This document shows positions 21,718-31,859 of a stretch of 64,000 nt of DNA, piece after piece (positions within the stretch are counted from its first letter, which is position 1; the number at the start of each line of letters is the position of its first letter). Under the pieces are notes generated by a model. The model was given only the letters and a program-made list of their open reading frames with translations. It was not told the origin of the DNA and did not search any database. The DNA is from Haliotis asinina. Lineage: Eukaryota; Mollusca; Gastropoda; Lepetellida; Haliotidae. Location: the NCBI RefSeq assembly GCF_037392515.1, contig NC_090291.1, positions 14,262,501-14,326,500 of the forward strand. Reading direction: 5' to 3'. The translations under genes were made by a program, and so were the position numbers.

Positions 21718-24700
21718 TTATCTAAATACATCAGAATCTCTTATTTTCCCAACATTATATAAAAATAGGCATAAGTTTTTTATAACATCTATATTTTTTG
21801 AAGTCATAATGTTTATAAAACTGTGTTGTGATATAGGGTGTTTCAAGTATTTATCCAGAATTTTTTTTCTTATGTCTAGGTAGGCTTTACAATAAAGTAA
21901 AACATGTATTTCATCTTCAATTACATACAAATTCATTTGATAGCAAAAGTGACAGAATCTTGAATCATAAGGGATATTGTTGTATCTGCCAGTCTCAGAA
22001 CAAAGTTTATATTTGCCGCATCTAAATTTTGTTAAAGAATTTCACAAATATGGGGCAATATCTATAGAGTGATAGGATTCGACATTCAAGGTGGACTTAA
22101 AGAGTATATAATTAGAACACTTGGTTGTATTATGTAGCGATGAGAACCAGTCTTGTGAAAGATTATCAGATAGTCTTTGTTTAAAAACAGACATGAAGAC
22201 ATCAATATTACCAATATCCTGTGCAATCCAGACAAAGCCAAACCCATGTCTATATAATATATTCTTGATATGAGACACCCAAGTCGTTCGTCCAGATTCA
22301 TCTAGTGACTTTAGCATTAAATAACACTGGTGGGGCAACCTACAACTTGGGAGAGTTAAAAGTCTACACCAATATTTAACTGCCCTTGACATATAAGTAA
22401 GCTGAAGAGGGAATCTGCCACATTCACCTAGTGCCATGTTGTTGCAAGTATTTTTACCAACTTTTAAGAAATATTTACATGTTTTTATCTGTATTTGTTC
22501 GATGATTTTACAGTGGGTAACACCCCAAATTTCTGAACCGTAGCAGAGAATCGGTTTTACCATAGCATCAAATATTCTAAAAAGATCTGCACATGACAGA
22601 AAACCTACACGTTTTTGGAATCTAAAGATAGCCATAACGGCTTTATTGGCTTGTGACGCAAGAGTAGTGTGAGCTTTAGTCCACGCTAACCTAGGAGTAA
22701 ACACGATACCCAAATACCTGTAGTATGAAACAACTTCCATCTTTTGCCCAAAAAGAAACCACTTTTCATACTGTCTAAGGGGCCCACTATTTCTGAACAC
22801 AATAACCTTAGTCTTATCAATATTGACCTTCATACCAGTGACTCGACAAAAATTCTCAAGGCCATGAATCTTCTTCTGTAGCTGGAATGCTGTATCTGAG
22901 ACTGAGGAAACATCGTCCGCAAACATTAGAGCATATAGGTTATTAACGTTAGGTGAAATAAATACACCACGGCCGCCAAATTGCTCCATACTTTGCATGA
23001 GCTGATTAATGAAGATAATAAACAGTTGGGGACTGAGGATGCAGCCCTGCCTAGTACCTGTACTACAATCAAAATAGCTTGACAGACCTTTAGATGTTCT
23101 AACACAGGCTGACAACCTATCATACATTGATACCAAGATGTTATAGAATTTACCACCCACACCAACTCTTTTCAGACTTGACAGCAGAATTTTGTGATTA
23201 ACTGTATCAAAGGCCTTAGAGAAATCAATAAACAGACAGTAGAACCTTCCTTTTTTCTTCACTGAGTATTTCTGAACCATAGCTTGAAGTGACAAAATGT
23301 GGTCAGTGGTAGAATAAATGCTCCTAAATCCTAAATCCTAAATAATATTCTTCTCCTCACACCAAACCTGTAATCTACTGTTAAGAATGGAAGTGAATAT
23401 TTTACACACTGAATCAATAAGAGAAATACCTCTGTAATTATTAGGGATACTTTTGCCACCAGATTTATAAAAAGGACAAATAATGCTTCTGCACCAGTGC
23501 ACAGGAAAAATACTTTCCTGGAAAATCTTATTAAACAGCACTGTTAAGTAATTACTGATAAATGTCTTAGAAGCTTTAATGAAGTCAATTGCAATACCAT
23601 CTGGTCCAGGGGACTTGTTTTTTGCCAGTTTATCAATGTGAAATAAGACTTCATTTTCGGTAATGTCACAGTTTAATGTTACAAGCTCTTCATCCTTGTA
23701 GACCTCTGAATTGATATCTCTGTCATGCACATTACCAGAACACTCAGAAAGAAGCCTTGAAAAGTGATTGTACCAGTTTTCACAACTTATATCGTATGTT
23801 TTGTCAGATGTTGATATTGAACCTGATTGCTTTAGTGTTCTCCAGAATTCTCTTGGGTTGTTTCTTGCTGCCATAAGTTTTTCTTTTTGAATATCAAAGT
23901 AAGCTGTTCGTTTGTAGTTGAAAGTCTTCTTGAATGATTTACGTAGGGTTTTATAAATCAATATATCTAGGTTATTATCTCTATGGTCTCTCAGTGCTTT
24001 ATATTTCAAATGTTTTAATTGTTCAAGTTCTTCATCCCACCATGGGGGCTGAGGTTTGGAATTAATGTCATGGAAACCTGGAAATACCTTCCTATTGTGT
24101 TCTGCAGCTCTTTGGTACAGCTAAGTAAAAACATTTAATGAATCTTCAATATTAATGTCTATATAGTGATATAATTCTCTACATAGTTTTCCATACAGAC
24201 TTTGGAACTTAGAGATAAACATATCACAGAGCTCTTCATTCCACACGTATTTGATCCATACTGTTGTTGAATTACTCTCTATGCAATTGCTAGTTGGAGG
24301 ATCTGTTACTACAGGTGACTCGAGCACACCAGTAATGTTGGGTGGCTGGATATTCAGAGAACAGTAAATAGGAAAATGATCAGACACATCACATGTACCA
24401 ACACCAAAATTAGCAACTCTAGGAAACACAGATGTTGATGCAATCATGTAGTCTACTAGACTAGAACCATTATGTGTAACACAAGTAAACTGTCCTTGTT
24501 TATCCTCATACAGTCTACCATTCATGATATGGATTCCAAATGTACAGCACAGTTCCATCAGTTTTTTACCACAGTTGTTATGATGTATGTTGTCTTTACT
24601 TGATCTGGACATTTCAAAATCATCTGAGGGATAATCATCAACATCTCTTACAATAAAATCAATATTATCGTTAGGAATGAAGTCTAAAAAGTCTTTAGTC

Positions 24701-25206
24701 CTAGCATTTAGGTCACCAGCTAGAAATAGTTGTTTGTCCGGGTGATCAGCAACTATAATATCCAAGTAATGTTCAAGCATGGCAATTCCATCACTGTCAC
24801 TAGCATCATACACTGGAGAGCCCTCTGGCGAGATATAAGTAAATATGAGCAGAGTGTCTTTATCCCAATGCAAGCACTTAGTTCAGAAAAGTAAAACAAC
24901 AATGTTTTGAAAATGATCATAAAGTCTTGTAATTATATCATCCTGTAGCCATTTCTCCTTTATCAACACGGTGACTCCGCCACTGTGGCGGCCTAACTGT
25001 TTCATTTTATCTCTCACAGCGTTGACTGCTCGAAAACCGGACAAAAAGGCGGAAAATTCGTTATGAGCCTTCACAAATGATTCACAAAAACATACTATAT
25101 CGAAATTATGACACAAAGGTTTCACCTGGGAATATTCATTGTCATGTTTATGTAGACCGCCGATATTCCACGTCAGAATGTTGAAAATAAGGCCATGGCC
25201 ATCGCA
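21718..25206 (-). pseudogene. LINE ORF2: APE endonuclease, reverse transcriptase, CCHC end
   Basis: ORF2 nicks the target and copies the element RNA. In order along the frame: FNILTWNIGG and FDIVCFCES open the APE endonuclease. FLAGDLNAR, SSLVDYMIAS and SDHFPIYC are its catalytic motifs (to about 24300). RT follows with KNKSPGPDG, NNYRGISLIDSVCKIFTSIL, LFIDFSKAFDTVNH, GTRQGCILSPQLF, the active site LMFADDV and YYRYLGIVF. The end has FCHFC...EDEIHVLLYC and stops at TAA 21718-21720. Four in-frame stops break it: TGA 24883-24885, TAG 24121-24123, TAG 23338-23340 and TGA 22042-22044. No frameshift occurs over about 3.5 kb, so this is a recent inactivation. Catalytic residues appear intact. Confidence 0.92.
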
Positions 25207-26334
25207 TCATTCGTCGGTTTGTTTATCTTCCGACTGGGTCCGTCCTTCACCTTCCTTGTCTATTTCATTTCCGGGTCCAAACAAACTGGCCCACGTGGTT
25301 GTGTTATTGTTTGAGTATGGCGGTTCTTTGTGCGATCCTTTCTCTTTCACGATGTTTTGGGAATTCCTATCATACACAAACACTTGACCATTTACAATAA
25401 GCTTATTTTGCCTCATCTTCGGGTTGTTTCCTGCATTCCTTGCCTTCACAAACCAAGGTGAAAGTGCTCGTCTGTCCTCTCGTATTTTCTGGGGGAAGTC
25501 CTCTGTCACACGCTTGTGTTGTGATCCCTCAGTCCTGTCCGCACGTGCTGCCTTGAAGATGTCGCTCTTATCTTTAGATGTCAAAAATTTCGCAATGATT
25601 GGAGAACCTGGCTTCCGCTGATTTAGCCGATGTGCTCGTATTATCACCATCTCGTAGGCGTTGCCCATATGTAAATCTTCAGATAGAAACTGACGCACCT
25701 TAAGCTTACACTCCGATTGTTCCCACGTCTCGCCTTTATCGCCGGGAATCCCATGGAAAATTAGATTTTCTCTTCGGTTCCTAGATTCGAAGTCAGTAAT
25801 CTTATCTTCCATCGCTGATAGTTTTGACTTTAGCTCTTTGTTTTCTTGTTGTAGATGATGTTGTTGGCTGCTAAAATATGTCGCCATCTTGTCGACCTTG
25901 TCACTGAGGTTTACAAAGTTTTTGTTCATAGATTTGATATCAGTTTTCATTTCAAGGAGTATGGTCAATATATCAGTTCCGTCCTTTTCACTCACGTTTA
26001 TGCCAAGTGCACCCGATTCGTCCACAGCCAGGGTTTGTTGTCGTGTAGTGGGTCCAGGGTTTGACTCGACATCGCCACATGTGATAAGTAGGACACTCAT
26101 CAGACAAATTAAACGCACTCCTAGCGAGAGGTAACACCTCTCAAGTTTTAGTCCATGCATACTTAGGCCTTTTATCTTGTTTGGTTGGCAAAATGTGCCT
26201 ATTTTGGCTCTGTATTGGGCTAAAGAAATGCCCATTTTTCGGAGCTCGTAACTGACACGTCCACACACGAGCTCACGCATGCGCAAGTATGTGCAAAAGT
26301 ATAATAATACATAAATACATAAATGTGCGATCAA
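25207..26334 (-). CDS. LINE ORF1: 2A-like leader, coiled coil, L1-type RNA-binding domain
   Basis: An intact frame of about 375 codons. The first 86 residues include a hydrophobic run (LSLGVRLICLMSVLLI, about 69-84). GDVESNPGP (residues 87-95) is a 2A-like ribosome-skipping motif. A coiled-coil-like heptad region (about 125-185, including HHLQQENKELKSKLSAMEDK) leads into SRNRRENLIFHGIPG and the RRM-like part with IIRAHRLNQRKPGSPIIAKF. EDFPQKIREDRRAL is typical of L1-type ORF1 C-terminal domains. The product would bind element RNA in RNPs. An internal start at Met 34 (MGISLAQYRAK) is also possible. ORF1 ends at TGA 25207-25209, directly in frame with ORF2. Confidence 0.88.
   Translation of the reverse strand: MIAHLCIYVLLYFCTYLRMRELVCGRVSYELRKMGISLAQYRAKIGTFCQPNKIKGLSMHGLKLERCYLSLGVRLICLMSVLLITCGDVESNPGPTTRQQTLAVDESGALGINVSEKDGTDILTILLEMKTDIKSMNKNFVNLSDKVDKMATYFSSQQHHLQQENKELKSKLSAMEDKITDFESRNRRENLIFHGIPGDKGETWEQSECKLKVRQFLSEDLHMGNAYEMVIIRAHRLNQRKPGSPIIAKFLTSKDKSDIFKAARADRTEGSQHKRVTEDFPQKIREDRRALSPWFVKARNAGNNPKMRQNKLIVNGQVFVYDRNSQNIVKEKGSHKEPPYSNNNTTTWASLFGPGNEIDKEGEGRTQSEDKQTDE
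26050..26076 (-). other. 2A-like ribosome-skipping motif in LINE ORF1
   Basis: Encodes GDVESNPGP, matching the D-V/I-E-x-N-P-G-P consensus, with the skip expected between the last Gly and Pro. It would separate a hydrophobic leader of about 94 residues from the RNA-binding ORF1 protein. 2A-like sequences have been described in ORF1 of several APE-type LINEs. Activity here is inferred from the motif only. Confidence 0.85.
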
Positions 26335-26487
26335 ATAATGTTTAGTAAAACACTGAAACCATATAACATGTCCACACTTTGGCTAGTTCCTGACAAAGGA
26401 TAGTGCATACTTCAGCATGCAAAATTAACAAAAATTAACACATTTTTTTTTATAAAACGGAATTTTTTAACTACCTCACTAATGTTT

Positions 26488-26550
26488 TTGAGTGAGTGAG
26501 TGAGTGAGTTTGTGCCGCTTTTAGCAATATTCAACAACTTCACGGCGGGA
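26488..26550 (-). repeat. SINE family A tail fragment
   Basis: GAGTGAGTGAGTGAGTGAGT, TTGTGCCGCTTTTAGCAATA, TTCAACAACTTCACGGCGGG: the reversed tail hairpin of family A. Confidence 0.65.
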
Positions 26551-26769
26551 AACCAAAGTTTTGGGGGCTATGAATGAATGAAAGTATGTTTATAAGTGAT
26601 TCAGCTAATTTAGAGCGTTATTTTGCAAAATAATATTTTCGCCCATATGGGCCAAACTATTTAGCTGAAAGGCGAGGTAATTTATTAACGCACTAAATTA
26701 TCCGAAACATATAAATGAAACTTGCACACGTTCATTTGCATACAACCTCCAAAACATGAATTTTGAACA

Positions 26770-26920
26770 TTTGGTTAAAGCATTTGCTCTTAACGCTGAA
26801 GACCCGGGTTCGATACCCTGATGGGTACAATGTGTGAAGCCCATTTCTGGCGTGCCTGTCCAGATGTTGCTGGAAAATTGCTAACGGTGGCGTAAAACCA
26901 TATTCACTCATTAAATCAAG
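26770..26920 (+). repeat. SINE family A
   Basis: Head TTGGTTAAAGCATTTGCTC and GACCCGGGTTCGATACCCTG, then TGGGTACAATGTGTGAAGCC, CATTTCTGG and a diverged tail ending CATATTCACTCATT. Confidence 0.75.
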
Positions 26921-27029
26921 CAGAACACATTTCATGTGTCTTAACTGTGTCATAGACACATGCCTATGAATGTTGAACGATATTCCGAGTAACACATGTA
27001 CAAACAAGTTAGTTCATGTTGTTAAAATT

Positions 27030-27210
27030 GGTCTTCAGCAATGCATGCTTGTCGACATATTCGACAACGGGAGGTCAACACGTGTCATCAAATCCCCGCT
27101 GCGTAGATCGGTGTTCATAATGTTGACCAATGGATTGTCTGGCCCAGATTCGACTGTTTACAGACCGCCGCGATATAGATGGAATGTTGCTTAGTGAAGT
27201 CACTCAACCA
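27030..27210 (+). repeat. SINE family B, diverged
   Basis: GTCAACACGTGTCATC, CGTAGATCGGTGTTCATAAT, GATTGTCTGGCCCAGATTCG and TTTACAGACCGCCGCGATAT run in sense orientation. Confidence 0.65.
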
Positions 27211-28306
27211 CTGATATATATCTGGGTATAGACAGCCCGGAGCTAACATAGCTCCCGTGTCTCTCTTGTGTCATGCACACGTGTACAGCTGATCCAAGAT
27301 GAACCTATCTCATGTGCAAACTAATATCTTGGGGCCTTTATCCTCTCAAAATCCCCTGTATTTCCGTTGTGGCCTTCCTGAGTATACCCACGGTAAACGT
27401 GAGTTCTGTGGGTCCCAGTACACTGTGACACGGTCCCTGCGTCGTCTGAACAAATATTGAGTCCATCCAAACATCACTGACACGTTTTTGTGCTCCGGGC
27501 CTGCGTTTATCAAACGGGAATCGACCTCCTTGTCAGCAGCAAACACAATACTATCACACGCTGACGAAAACAAAGAAGGCCGTCTGCTATTGGAGCTCCT
27601 GGAGCAGACGACATCACTTACATAATGCACAACACGGTAAAAAAAATCCACTTCTAATATTCTCGAATACAATCACTGACGACGGTAAGGGGCCATTCAT
27701 AACTGTGTAACCCCTGAACTGCAGATGCCCCTCTGCAAGGTGGGGCAGTGGGACGTCTAACGGTAAAACTGTTCGCTTGTGCCGTCGAAAGTTTGGATTC
27801 CAAGTCCATTTCTGTGGCCAATGGCCGTAACGTTGGTGGAATGGTCCTATAAGCGCTGTAAACCTTTGTGCAATATGCCTATCAATGGGTGGCGCACAAC
27901 ATCCAATATAACATATATTCCTAGTTCTTTCATGTATACCTCATTCTGGGTTCGACTTCCGGATGAATCTCCACCCAAATAAGTAAAAACGTGCAGTTTC
28001 CAAAGAAGCCAAATCATACAACTTTCCGTGAATCAAAAAGACTTTAACGCGACAATGCGACAATGAAAATGACGTTCCTTATAAGAATCCATGCCTTCAT
28101 TGAAGCACATTCCACTAGGGTGACAGGTTATCAATTATGAAAGATAACACTGACCTGAGCGTAGTTATCTTCATCAATGTTGTGTAGAAGTACTGATAAT
28201 AATCGGCACTAACCCAAAACGCACCGCCCGGGGTCATTGTCTTAAAGAAGTGACCTAAAATATAATTGAAAATACTAGCAATAATAGTAATGAAGTCTAT
28301 ACTCAC

Positions 28307-28541
28307 TTATATTTGGCGGTGTTTCAGGACATTCCGGGAGTGACTTCCTACCCACTGGCGTCTGCGTTGTTGTCAAATAGTATTTTGTAGTATGGACAGT
28401 CTGAACACCGATGTTACGGAAAGACACACGCTGCCTCATCTGACTTAGATGACCCGAGAACAGTACACCTACACTGAAAACAACCGCCATTATCAAAGTG
28501 CCGAGAAATGCTCTTTTGACGAAGCCCGAGAAGGAAACCAT
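28307..28541 (-). CDS. Beta-1,4-galactosyltransferase, exon 1 with start codon and membrane anchor
   Basis: First coding exon, ATG at 28541 in a good context (CAACATGG, A at -3 and G at +4). It gives a short cytoplasmic end MVSFSGFVKR, a transmembrane segment (about residues 11-30, AFLGTLIMAVVFSVGVLFSG) and a Ser/Thr-rich stem. The stem ends in LPECPETPPNI, whose Cys-Pro-Glu starts the conserved lumenal part. This is the type II Golgi-membrane layout of the family. The donor is AA|GTGAGT in phase 1, joining exon 2 as Asn. The four exons found encode about 257 residues. The family usually ends about 75-90 residues later. Confidence 0.9.
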
Positions 28542-29160
28542 GTTGAGTCGAGATAACTCGCCTGGGTCCGGCTGATAACGTCTCCCAAGTTCAAGATGAC
28601 CTCATTCAACAGTGCATGTTGTGAGCCAGGACGGTCACTGCTTGATCATGTATTCAGGACTTCCTGTTGGTGAAGAAAATACACGTGTTATGTTAGACCT
28701 CTGGCTTGTATATTTAGACAATAACTAACGAATAACGGGGAGTGACTGATTAATTAATGTTAATTACGTAATTGTCGAGCATTGACGTTTAAAACGAGGG
28801 GAAAATAATCTGTCATACCCCAAACTAGTTTTCGATATAATAAAAGGCAAACTGAAAACAGCTTTTTTTTTGTCTTTAAAGAAACAAGCGATGTGGAGAC
28901 AATTCATAACGCTACGCGTTGATTGACTGTTATATTTCTGAAACAGCGAGACAACGTCCATCAAAAAGTGTACCCTCACTAGAGACATTTCCAAATATAT
29001 AAAAGTTAAATCTAGAAAATTAAAAGCAATCATGGTGCGTATGTGCGTTACAGACATGACACAAATTGTCCTAAATTCCTGTCATCATTAGTCACATCAT
29101 GTGCGTACTGCTTTACTTAACCCCTTCATCTAAATAATCAGTTATCATTGGAAGTTGAAT
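28542..29160 (-). other. 5' flank of the galactosyltransferase
   Basis: Sequence upstream of the start codon. The 120 bases nearest the ATG are less AT-rich. No TATA box could be placed with confidence. Confidence 0.4.
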
Positions 29161-29164
29161 TAAC

Positions 29165-29670
29165 AACCAAGATTGTTAGTGGCTGTATCCTCGAAGGGGT
29201 TAAAGTACCGTAAAATTATTGTCCCCCTGAGAGGGTATGTAAGTCCCAAAACAGTTGAAGTCAGATTTAATCTTCCACATTTTTAGTCGTAGGATATGTG
29301 TCATTTCAAATTGTGGCTAATTTTGCATACAGTCGCCAGCAGCTTAGGGGATGGTGTAAATCTAGCTAGGGACCATGCAGGTAGCAGAAGTACTGTAAGT
29401 CCCCATGGCCCCTGGTATGGTGATCTACCTTCAGTTGTTGGTGATCTATATGGCCTGTTTTCATATTGTATTGTCTGAATAGGGATATTAGTTTTAACTT
29501 TTCACGCTAGTTTTATTTCTTATTGTGTTATTCTAGTTGTTTTACTGTTCTTCGTCGACAGGTTTTTTATCATATAAATAGATTACTTTTTCCAAGAATG
29601 CTTTCGTCACGATATGGCTGCAATACTGTCGATGTGACGTTAAATATTAACTCATTCACTCACTCAATAA
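29165..29670 (+). repeat. SINE family C, full-length long form
   Basis: The most complete copy. The 5' module (GAAGGGGTTAAAGTACCGT, GTCCCCCTGAGAGGGTATGT, AAGTCCCAAAAC) is followed by the body GGGGATGGTGTAAATCTAGC, CCATGCAGGTAGCAGAAGTA and GGTATGGTGATCTACCTTCA. Then come CTTCGTCGACAGG and the tail hairpin with arms CGTCAC (29605-29610) and GTGACG (29634-29639), and finally ACTCATTCACTCACTC. Confidence 0.85.
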
Positions 29671-29994
29671 TCACTAAATAATCAGTAAACAATATATACT
29701 GAACAGCGAAGGAAAAGCGATTACGGAAAGAATAACATTTCATGAAAGTCAGCGTTCGTTTATGTATTCTATTTAAAATGGTGACAATAAACAAGAGTAG
29801 CGTTTATTTTGTTATTCCGTATATATAATCATTGTTATTCTGGGTCGCGTGCTTTCGTCCTTTGCGCATTAAAAATGTAGATCTTTGATGTTTGTAAAGA
29901 GATATAGTTCTAACTTATCTCGCTGAAGAGGGCTATCGTTTTGAGCAATCTGAACTCATGCTCAACGTTTCTCAGGTGTTGACATTGTAAAGTG

Positions 29995-30243
29995 ACTGAG
30001 CGAGTGAGTTTAGTTTTACGCCGCACTCAGCAATATTCCAGCTATGTGGCGGCGGTCTCTACATAATCGAGTCTGGACCAGACAATCCAGTGATCAACAG
30101 CATGAGCATCGATCTGCGCAATTGGGAACCGATGACATGTGTCAACCAAGTCAGCGAGTCTGACCACCCGATCCCGTTAGTCGACTTTTACGAAAAGCAT
30201 GGGTTGCTGAAGGCCTATTCTATCCCGGGACCTTCACGGGTCG
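29995..30243 (-). repeat. SINE family B
   Basis: A well preserved reversed copy: GAGTGAGTTTAGTTTTACGC, hairpin arms at 30019-30024 and 30049-30054, CTGGACCAGACAATCCAGTG, CAACCAAGTCAGCGAGTCTG and CTATCCCGGGACCTTCACGG. Confidence 0.9.
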
Positions 30244-30519
30244 ACATTGTAAAGCATACAAATCGGTGTACTGAAAAAAACCCGAAGAGCTGCTATCTCG
30301 ATTCATCTTGTTAGAGTATTTAAGTCTGCAAGACAAAATTAACCAGTCTCGTTTTCGCGACTACAAACACTAACACCCGAATACGTATAATGTCCCACAA
30401 CTTAGATGCTTGATAGGCATTCAGAAGTGGTTAGGATAAAAAGAAGACACTTGATATGGCTGTGCAACATCTTTATTATTTACCCACCACGTTTCTGGGT
30501 TAATACTTGCTACTTAATT

Positions 30520-30830
30520 CATCAACGCACTCCGACGGTATAAAGGTGAGGTGACTCGTGAACGTCCCGGCGTAGATTAAGCCTTCAGCAGCCCATGCTT
30601 GCCACAAAAGGCGACTATGCTTGTCGTAAGAGGCGACTAACGGGATCGGGTGGTCAGGCTCGCTGACTTGGTTGACACATGTCACAGGTTCGCAGTTGCG
30701 CAGATCGTTGCTCATACTGTTAATTACTAGATTGTCTGGTCCAGACTCGATTATTGACAGACTGTCACAATATTGCTGGAATACTGCTGAGTGCGGCGTA
30801 AAACTAAACTCAGCACTCAATCAAAAAGGA
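30520..30830 (+). repeat. SINE family B, sense orientation
   Basis: GAACGTCCCGGCGTAGATTA, CAAAAGGCGACTATGCTTGT, CGGGTGGTCAGGCTCGCTGA, then tail AATATTGCTGGAATACTGCT, GAGTGCGGCGTAAAACTAAA and CTCAGCACTC. Confidence 0.85.
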
Positions 30831-31855
30831 GGGGAGTTGAAATGGGTTTTAATGTCGTACTTAAAAATATTTCGCTCACATGACGACCTGTTTGCATGTG
30901 CACGTGTGGCTGCTTGTACTAATTCAAAGTGAAGCTGGTTTTATAGTGTTTGCTCTCTGAGATACCATGTTGATGGTACGCACTCAGACAGACAAAAATG
31001 ACTCCGAGCCAACCAGTCCTTCTTGTACCCATTAATGCCAAGCGCTAGGCAGGGACCAACAAGTACCATATAGCCTGCGACCTCGTTGTATCGCGGTACT
31101 TGACATATCAGTAATCGGAAATGAATTCTGAGTCCTATTTCATTGTAAAATCCTATTAAAATGACATTTAATCAACATATCTGTGGAAAAAAATATTAAT
31201 TTAGCTTTGATAGTGAGTCAGCGAAAGCCATTTGACGAACGGAGCCTATTAACATTTACCAAAGGAGAGAACTCCATCGTATCGCGGTAAAAAATAAAAG
31301 TCATTTCCCAGGAGATAAATATAGCTCATGACATCACTATTTTTGGCAACAAGGATATGCAGACGACGTAGTTCAGATGAAGTTGGAAGGGTCAAATATA
31401 AAACGCAAATATTATAGCAGGTATTTCATGGATGGGGGTCAGACAGATTCCAGAGTTTAATGTTAATAATTCTGCTGGATTCGATACACCCTGCCGGTTT
31501 TAAAAACTTAAACAAGCCACTGACGCTAGGCTGTCGACTGACATATAAAATCACCCACAAGAAGTGTGTCTAGCGCGTTAAAACGGAAATACCAATTTGC
31601 CTCGATACAACGAGGTCCGAGTATACACTGCCTTTTGGTTTGACGTTCGCGAGGATCGAACTCGAAAGCTTCAGCTCTCCGGGCGGACACCCTGACCACT
31701 ACATCATATAGGCGTTAAAAATGTATTAATTTGAAATCCAATATTCAATATTAAACAAACTTTATGGCTAGGTAGGTCACGGTTCAGCATTTTAGATAAG
31801 CTTGAACGAACACTAATTTAATGGATAATTCATACAAATTGGCTAAATAATTCTT
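30831..31855. other. Intergenic with possible decayed transposon
   Basis: No gene seen. Near-identical phrases recur about 500 bp apart: TCGCGGTACTTGACATATC / TCGTATCGCGGTAAAAAAT and CCTCGTTGTATCGCGG / CTCGATACAACGAGGTC. The latter pair is inverted (about 31083 and 31602), which hints at an old element of about 540 bp with short terminal inverted repeats. Confidence 0.35.
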
Positions 31856-31859
31856 GATG

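Larger units (their letters stand above)
21630..26340 (-). mobile_element. Near-full-length APE-type LINE with 2A-like peptide
   Basis: A non-LTR retrotransposon on the minus strand. ORF1 is at 25207-26334. The ORF2 frame (endonuclease, reverse transcriptase, C-terminal CCHC) is at 21718-25206. A short 3' UTR follows, ending in a (TGTC)n tract at about 21630-21652 that acts as the tail. All coding sequence lies in one reading frame, and the only damage is in-frame stops. The clade is not settled: ORF1 resembles the L1-type RRM-containing ORF1, while 2A peptides are known mainly from CR1, L2, Ingi and related groups. The 5' boundary is uncertain (26340-26480). It sits in sense orientation in intron 1 of the galactosyltransferase. 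Confidence 0.9.
20913..28306 (-). other. Galactosyltransferase intron 1
   Basis: About 7.4 kb, phase 1, from GTGAGT to TTTTAAG. Most of it is one LINE (21630-26340) on the gene's own strand plus SINE fragments. The minus-strand open frame at 27346-27672 is not recognisable as an exon. Confidence 0.85.

Noticed and set aside
24009..24123. A frameshift separating the LINE endonuclease and RT frames
   Set aside because: The distances between the pieces are multiples of three. The frame is continuous and only interrupted by TAG at 24121-24123.
27346..27672. An extra galactosyltransferase exon in intron 1
   Set aside because: The sequence does not resemble any part of the enzyme, and exons 1 and 2 already join in phase without it.
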